This document shows, in pieces, positions 59,171 through 64,000 of a stretch of 64,000 nucleotides of DNA. This DNA comes from Shewanella polaris (lineage in GTDB: Bacteria; Pseudomonadota; Gammaproteobacteria; Enterobacterales; Shewanellaceae). The stretch's first letter is position 1. Each line of letters begins with the position of its first letter. Where the stretch lies: assembly GCF_006385555.1 (NCBI RefSeq), contig NZ_CP041036.1:1922001-1986000 (forward strand), read 5' to 3'. The notes beneath the pieces were generated by a model. The model saw only the letters and a program-made list of their open reading frames with translations, was not told where the DNA came from and did not search any database. Both the position numbers and the translations under genes were made by a program.

Positions 59171-61633
59171 TTATCTCGCTAGCGTTTGCTTTACAACCGG
59201 GTAAAAGTCCCACACTTGTTCGTCGGTCATCGAACGTACCAATTTAACGTATTCTGCATGGGTCCAAGCCAGTGGGGTGGCTGAGTTAGTTCCTTGGCCC
59301 ATTTTGTAACCATAGCGGGTGCCATTACCAACATTATCCCAAGCTTGCTCTGGCAACATGAGTCCTTGGTTAGCAAAGGTTTCCATTCCTTGAACATAAG
59401 TGTTGATCAGTTTGTGTTTTATGTCGGCCGATAATGTACCACTTGCGTTGGCTAGGGCTAATTCATAATGTCCGCGCTCACCAGTAAAGAATGGCCAAAT
59501 ACGTCCACGTTGATCTTCAGTATTGCCTTTTTCGGCATAACTAAGCCCTGTTACAGTGTCTTCGCCGTAACCATCGTTACCATAACGACGGTATCCTGGG
59601 ACTTTGCTGCCATCTTTGGCGGTAAATTGGTATTTAACTCGTAAGTTATCTTCAAGACCTTGATTATCTATCAACATTAAGCTGTTTTTAATAACAGGAT
59701 CTTGGGCGTCAACAACACCATAACGGACTAATTCTAAAAAACCACCGTCTAAAATCATCCGCTGATCGAGTCCCGGTTTACCGTTATTATCTAAGAGCTT
59801 ATCTGCGTTATTCGGATTGCCATTAGGACTAATGCGCACATAGTAAGGTGAAATATTACCTTGGGCATCTGTTTGACCTAATAAGCCTGTGGCGGTGACC
59901 ATCGTTGTTTCAAGTTGATTTTGTAGTTTTCGTGCTAAATCGGCAAACTTAGGCGCTTGTTTATCTTTCGCTAGCGCTCCTATGTCACTGGCAGCCACTA
60001 AGCCAGCAATGACAGCTGCAGTGGTTGAGGGCGAAAATCCAGCTTGTTCTTCCCAGCGTTCTTGTTGAGTACTCGGAGGGGTAATTTTAGTATCATTCCA
60101 ATTCAGTTTTACTTCACCACCTTTAACTAAAAAATCTGCAGCGGGTTTAAGCATGTCGTTGTACCACTGGGTTATTTCTGCATCGCTAAGTACACCTGCT
60201 TGCCACAGTTTCCAGCCGAGCATGATTGGCATGGCTGTTTGATCTAGCTGCACGCCAACCCATTCAATTTTACCATCGACATGAGTTTTCTGTAAAAACC
60301 ATCCAGGCGTACCTGTAAAACCGGGTGTTTGTTGTTGAACTTGAACTTGCTTTAAATATTCAAAAGCCACTTTTGGTGTTTGAGTATCGCCCATGGCTAA
60401 AAATGCCATTGCGCATTGGTAAAAATCACGTGGCCATACGGCTTTATAGCCTGTGCTGCCGACTTTAGCTGAAACTGTGTCGCCCCAAGGGTTTGAAAGG
60501 GATGCGATTAATGCACCTGCATGGGTTTTATCTTCTTGAGCTTTTAACACTAAGGCGCTGGCATAGAGTAATTTACCGTTATCTGTGGTGTTGGTACTCA
60601 TGCTATTTAGTGGTTTAAGTGAGGTTAAATAGTCTTTCCAGCCAAGATGTTTGTCGTCGCCTAAATAGGCTTGTTTAACGGCATCATAACCCGCATCCAA
60701 TGTTGCTTGAGTGGTGGCTAGGCTGCTTGCTTTGTCTTTACCAAATCCAATAACCAAGTTAAAACGTAAACTATCATTAGCCTTTTTAAGAGGAGGGTAT
60801 TGAGCCGTTAGCGCAACATTTCCACCTTGGTTGGTGTTGCTAGTGGCTTGGTAAAGCGAATCTAGTTTGCCATTATCTTGTATATCTAACAGGCCATCTG
60901 ATGTGCCGACGAACCCAGCGCTAGCGGCGACAAAATCAACATCTGTTTTAACGGTCATTACCGTTGAATTAGTGTCACTTGTGTAAGCCACTAGCGATTG
61001 GCCTTCTACACTGGCAATGTCATTGGCGCCGCTGTTATCAATGTGCGGATTGACATAAAGATGTGGTGTAATGCCAGCCTCAAAAGCTGTAAAGGTGACT
61101 TTCATCATCAAGCTACTTCTATCGGGATCGGTAAAGATATGTTTTTCTATTTGGTATTTACCTTCAACATCTTTATTAATGACTTTATAAGCCAGCGATA
61201 ATGGTCGTCCCATATCATCGGTATCTAAATACTCAATAGTGCTTATTGTGTTGTCTTTTTCAGTATCGACAAAGCCATTGCCAGAGATAATGAATTGCAG
61301 TTCTTTAAGCTGGGCGTTGTGGATAAGGCCAAACATGGTCTCGGTTAATATCCCTTGAGCTATCGAAAACCAGACTTTACTTACTGGATTTACGGCAGTG
61401 TCTTGATATTGGCCGTTAACATAGGGTTCGTAAGATGTGCCAATTCCTGTTTTACCAGCAAATGCCCAAGTAGGTTCTATGCCAGGCATACCTGGAGCGA
61501 CGTTAATAACCTGAGCAGGTGTGTTTACTTGAGTATCAACAGGTGAGCACGCACTTAAGGCTAGTGACATAATGCTGGTTGTGATGGTTTTGGCTATAAC
61601 ACTGCGATGGCTGTGTAAATGTGGCTTTAACAT
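59171..61633 (-). CDS. Glucoamylase (GH15), lipoprotein
   Basis: The enzyme releases glucose from the ends of maltodextrins and starch, probably in the periplasm. The N-terminus is a lipoprotein signal with lipobox LSAC (Cys about residue 29). An N-terminal beta-sandwich domain (about 60-330) precedes the (alpha/alpha)6 catalytic domain. The general acid is expected in RWEEQAGFSPSTTAA and the base in LAWTHAEYVKLV. KAVWPRDFYQCAMAFL is also typical. ATG at 61633 with GGGGA upstream is preferred over TTG 61645. It lies 57 bases after the MFS gene, in the same operon. Confidence 0.93.
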   Translation of the reverse strand: MLKPHLHSHRSVIAKTITTSIMSLALSACSPVDTQVNTPAQVINVAPGMPGIEPTWAFAGKTGIGTSYEPYVNGQYQDTAVNPVSKVWFSIAQGILTETMFGLIHNAQLKELQFIISGNGFVDTEKDNTISTIEYLDTDDMGRPLSLAYKVINKDVEGKYQIEKHIFTDPDRSSLMMKVTFTAFEAGITPHLYVNPHIDNSGANDIASVEGQSLVAYTSDTNSTVMTVKTDVDFVAASAGFVGTSDGLLDIQDNGKLDSLYQATSNTNQGGNVALTAQYPPLKKANDSLRFNLVIGFGKDKASSLATTQATLDAGYDAVKQAYLGDDKHLGWKDYLTSLKPLNSMSTNTTDNGKLLYASALVLKAQEDKTHAGALIASLSNPWGDTVSAKVGSTGYKAVWPRDFYQCAMAFLAMGDTQTPKVAFEYLKQVQVQQQTPGFTGTPGWFLQKTHVDGKIEWVGVQLDQTAMPIMLGWKLWQAGVLSDAEITQWYNDMLKPAADFLVKGGEVKLNWNDTKITPPSTQQERWEEQAGFSPSTTAAVIAGLVAASDIGALAKDKQAPKFADLARKLQNQLETTMVTATGLLGQTDAQGNISPYYVRISPNGNPNNADKLLDNNGKPGLDQRMILDGGFLELVRYGVVDAQDPVIKNSLMLIDNQGLEDNLRVKYQFTAKDGSKVPGYRRYGNDGYGEDTVTGLSYAEKGNTEDQRGRIWPFFTGERGHYELALANASGTLSADIKHKLINTYVQGMETFANQGLMLPEQAWDNVGNGTRYGYKMGQGTNSATPLAWTHAEYVKLVRSMTDEQVWDFYPVVKQTLAR

Positions 61634-61690
61634 GGAATTCCCCAAAATATTAATTTCAAACTAGCTACCAGTGACAATGACTGGTAATCC

Positions 61691-63250
61691 TTATTGTGTT
61701 TGTTTGTCTTGATCTACAAATAGCACCGCAATGCCAGACAACATCATAAATATCCCGCCTAGTACTAATGCATAAATAGGCTGGCCATCAAAAAACACCT
61801 TAAGCAATAAACCAAGAATACTGGCAGCTAACAACTGTGGGATCACAATGAAGAAGTTAAAAATTCCCATGTAAACGCCCATTTTTTTCGGAGGTAATAC
61901 ACCAGATAACATGGCGTAAGGTACCGATAGAATCGATGCCCAGGCAAAACCGACGCCAATCATTGGTATCCACAACAGGTTAGGGTTTTCAATAAACATA
62001 AAGCTGATGAGACCCGCTCCGCCAATAAACATGTTGATGGTATGGGTAAGTTTAATGCCGACGGCTTTGGCTAGAAACGGAATAACAATCGCAGCAATTG
62101 CAGCAAAGCCGTTATATGACGCGAATAACATACCGACCCAATCTGCACCGTCATTATAGGCTTGTGATACCACATCTGTGGTGCCGTAATGGTACGACGT
62201 AACGGCCGCTGTGGTGTAAATCCACATTGCGAATAGGGCAAACCAAGCAAAAAATTGTACCAGTGCTAGCTGACGCATGGCTTTTGGCATATGAAACAAA
62301 TCATCGACAACATTAAACGTCATGCCTAATCCGTCGCGTGTTGCTGACGATTCAGTGTTGCTGTTTGACAGTTTGGCTAACTTACGCGAGCAGTAAAGTT
62401 GCAGTGGTCCGAAGGTGAAAATACCCAAGCTTAAAATATAAAGTTGCTTATCAAGGTCCTGGGTAACAATTGCGAGGGTGAAAATGGCGCCAATCGCCAT
62501 CCATAGAATCGCACCATTTTGATATTGTTTGGCTGTGCGCGTATTGACGTTAGTGTCTTGTGCGTCAGTGGTGTCTTGTTGATTAAATTCCGCTAATTGC
62601 TCTGGAGAATATTCTTTGGTTGAAATAATGGTCCAACCCACGGTTAGCATTAGTACCGCGCCACCAAAGTAAAATGCATAGCGCACAGAGTCGGCAATTT
62701 CGCCCGCTGGTGCGGTGTTTTCGACATCAAATACATTAGTTAAAATATATGGCAAGGCAGAGGCCACCACCGCGCCGATACCAATGAAAAAGCTTTGCAT
62801 TGCATAGCCCTGGGTTCGTTGGTTTTTGGGCAGATTATCGCCCACAAAAGCCCGAAACGGTTCCATGGCGATATTGATCGATGCATCCATAATCCACAAC
62901 ATACCCGCAGCAATCCATAAAGTAGGCGAGTGCGGCATGATAAAGAGTGACAATGTGGTTAATACTGCACCAATTAAAAAATACGGGCGACGACGGCCAA
63001 GGCTATTCCAAGTATTGTCACTTAAGTAACCAATAATAGGTTGTACAATGAGGCCGGTAAGCGGGGCTGCAATCCATAAAATGGGGATGTCATCAATAGA
63101 TGCACCTAACGTTTGAAAGATACGACTAACGTTGGCATTTTGCAGTGCGAAACCAAATTGGATCCCCAAAAAGCCAAAACACATATTGAAGATTTGCCAA
63201 AAATTAAGCTGCGGTTGTTGGGGGATATTTTTATGATTATTGCCAGACAT
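61691..63250 (-). CDS. MFS sugar transporter, SLC45/MalT-like
   Basis: A 519-residue membrane protein with about 12 transmembrane segments. The N-terminal FWQIFNMCFGFLGIQFGFAL, the loop IGYLSDNTWNSLGRRRPYF with its Arg cluster, and SVPYAMLSGVLPPKKMGVYMGIFN are typical of the GPH-like/SLC45 sugar transporters. Position between a GH15 and a GH97 gene indicates maltose or maltodextrin uptake. ATG at 63250 with AAGGA 7 bases before it is chosen over 63274. Confidence 0.9.
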   Translation of the reverse strand: MSGNNHKNIPQQPQLNFWQIFNMCFGFLGIQFGFALQNANVSRIFQTLGASIDDIPILWIAAPLTGLIVQPIIGYLSDNTWNSLGRRRPYFLIGAVLTTLSLFIMPHSPTLWIAAGMLWIMDASINIAMEPFRAFVGDNLPKNQRTQGYAMQSFFIGIGAVVASALPYILTNVFDVENTAPAGEIADSVRYAFYFGGAVLMLTVGWTIISTKEYSPEQLAEFNQQDTTDAQDTNVNTRTAKQYQNGAILWMAIGAIFTLAIVTQDLDKQLYILSLGIFTFGPLQLYCSRKLAKLSNSNTESSATRDGLGMTFNVVDDLFHMPKAMRQLALVQFFAWFALFAMWIYTTAAVTSYHYGTTDVVSQAYNDGADWVGMLFASYNGFAAIAAIVIPFLAKAVGIKLTHTINMFIGGAGLISFMFIENPNLLWIPMIGVGFAWASILSVPYAMLSGVLPPKKMGVYMGIFNFFIVIPQLLAASILGLLLKVFFDGQPIYALVLGGIFMMLSGIAVLFVDQDKQTQ

Positions 63251-63396
63251 GTGACATCCTTTTTGGTAAGTCATTGTGCTTACTTCTTTTAATTCTATTG
63301 CTAATGTTAGTCTTACTGGTTTTCGTTTGTATCTTCAGTTTAAATATTTACAGCTAATCTGTTGCCAATTAGTCATTAGACCTATGTAACGATAGC

Positions 63397-63441
63397 CAAA
63401 AAAATAGCGAATACGCATCTCCCTAAGACGGGTATTCGCTA
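63397..63441 (-). terminator. Hairpin with T run upstream of the MFS gene
   Basis: On the minus strand AGCGAATAC and GTATTCGCT form a 9-bp stem around about 19 bases, followed by ATTTTTTTGG. It would terminate transcripts coming from the GH97 gene about 260 bases past its stop, or act in the leader of the MFS gene. Confidence 0.7.
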
Positions 63442-63701
63442 AGACCTGCGCTTTATTCATTGCCGACTTTCGTCAAATTATCAACGGATAAAGTTAAACA
63501 AGGTACTCTAAAACTGATGATCTCCATGGCCGAAGACTCACCAGAAACGACCTAATCCATTTCGTCCTGCAATCACAGATGAAATAGCTGGGTATATCCT
63601 ATCCTCGAGCTCGTTGTTGGTACAACTTAATACATACGTATTCATGCCTTTTGGATAACTTAACACATACGCTTTATTAACATTTTTAAGGCTTAATTTG
63701 C
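63442..63701. other. Non-coding stretch between GH97 and MFS genes
   Basis: About 260 bases. The minus strand holds only short frames broken by stops; one reads as MEIISFRVPCLTLSVDNL and ends in VGNE, and is not convincing as a gene. The stretch has a different look from the other spacers here, being less AT-rich, and may be a repeat remnant. Two imperfect copies of ACTTAAYACATACG lie near 63624 and 63657. Confidence 0.4.
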
Positions 63702-63998
63702 TTAAAGCGCTTTAAAACGAATTGCCGTACCACCACTGGCAGCTAATGATAAATTTAGGGTGTCTTTTGCTGTAACGTTTTTAGACTCAATCACATAATC
63801 ATAAGGGTTTGTTAGCCAATCCGCTTTATCTCCGTCACGATAAATTGTGGCTTGATAATGTTTACCTGGAGTTAAAAAGTTAAGCTTTAGCGTCAATTTT
63901 CGTGAGTTTTCATCTGTTAATGCGCCTAGATACCAGTCTTCTGTACCGCGTTGTTTTCTTGCAAAGGCAACATAATCGCCAATTTCACCCGCAAGGGC
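63702..63998 (-). CDS. GH97-family alpha-glucosidase (SusB-like), 3' end
   Basis: The frame is open to the right window edge, so only the last 98 codons are present. The segment GEIGDYVAFARKQRGTEDWY, then LGALTDENSRKLTLKL and the C-terminal beta-sandwich ending GGTAIRFKAL, is what I recognise as the end of GH97 retaining or inverting alpha-glucosidases such as SusB. It would hydrolyse maltodextrins together with the GH15 enzyme. The catalytic residues lie outside the window. It is the first of the three same-strand genes seen here. Confidence 0.82.
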   Translation of the reverse strand, partial: ALAGEIGDYVAFARKQRGTEDWYLGALTDENSRKLTLKLNFLTPGKHYQATIYRDGDKADWLTNPYDYVIESKNVTAKDTLNLSLAASGGTAIRFKAL

Positions 63999-64000
63999 GA

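Noticed and set aside
63702..63715. Perfect palindrome TTAAAGCGCTTTAA as a LacI-type operator
   Set aside because: It covers the last codons and stop of the GH97 gene and lies about 450 bases from the next start, so coding sequence explains it at least as well.

Overview
The window is a low-GC gammaproteobacterial chromosome segment and most likely comes from a marine Shewanella. Three things point there: a kdnA-kdnB-kdsB cluster for 8-amino-Kdo, a maltodextrin set (GH15, MFS transporter, GH97) of the kind known from that genus, and many housekeeping blocks in gammaproteobacterial order. Assignment to genus is inference; species is not claimed. I see no rRNA, tRNA, CRISPR array, prophage or insertion sequence.

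Layout. 1-2.8 kb: 3' end of pheT, ihfA, lpxM. 2.9-10.5 kb: a complete histidine operon on the minus strand (hisG-D-C-B-H-A-F-IE) headed by a 15-codon leader peptide with five consecutive His codons and an attenuator terminator. 11-17.7 kb: a more variable stretch with a PAS-GGDEF cyclase, a helical-repeat exported protein, an ArsP-like permease with a CxxC mini-thioredoxin, a YHYH lipoprotein and an EF-hand protein. 17.9-26.5 kb: yoaA, tsaB, then a compact group (unknown 112-aa protein, M50B-like membrane protease, exported COG4798-like methyltransferase, alpha/beta hydrolase), then fadD and rnd. 26.6-30.3 kb: minCDE facing ycgL, an MltB-like protein and ycgN. 30.4-33.9 kb: dsbB, nhaB, fadR. 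34.2-42.8 kb: sodB, grxD, uraA, DUF2066, hda, DUF2069, yfgD, bepA, a TusA-like protein and perM. 43-46.5 kb: kdsB, kdnB, kdnA. 46.7-53.3 kb: carbonic anhydrase, hydrolase, M15 peptidase, dapE, yffB, then ptsH-ptsI-crr. 53.7-59 kb: chemoreceptor, CheX-like DUF3334 protein, LacI regulator, DUF808 and DUF805 membrane proteins. 59-64 kb: glucoamylase, sugar transporter and the 3' end of a GH97 alpha-glucosidase.

How the genes work together. The his operon makes histidine under leader-peptide attenuation. LpxM and KdnA/KdnB/KdsB act on lipid A and the inner core of LPS. PtsH/PtsI/Crr form the general PTS relay. The end of the window, perhaps with the LacI regulator, handles import and breakdown of maltodextrins. 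FadD and FadR cover fatty-acid activation and its control.

Most of the window is core genome. The less ordinary items are the tsaB-fadD insert, an MltB homologue in which Asn occupies the position expected for the catalytic Glu, the helical-repeat protein at 12.0-13.4 kb, a 9-bp tandem repeat joining the permease and thioredoxin genes, and several strongly structured non-coding elements (50.6, 53.7 and 63.4 kb). Start sites were moved from the longest open frame wherever a ribosome binding site or family length favoured another codon; this is stated per gene.
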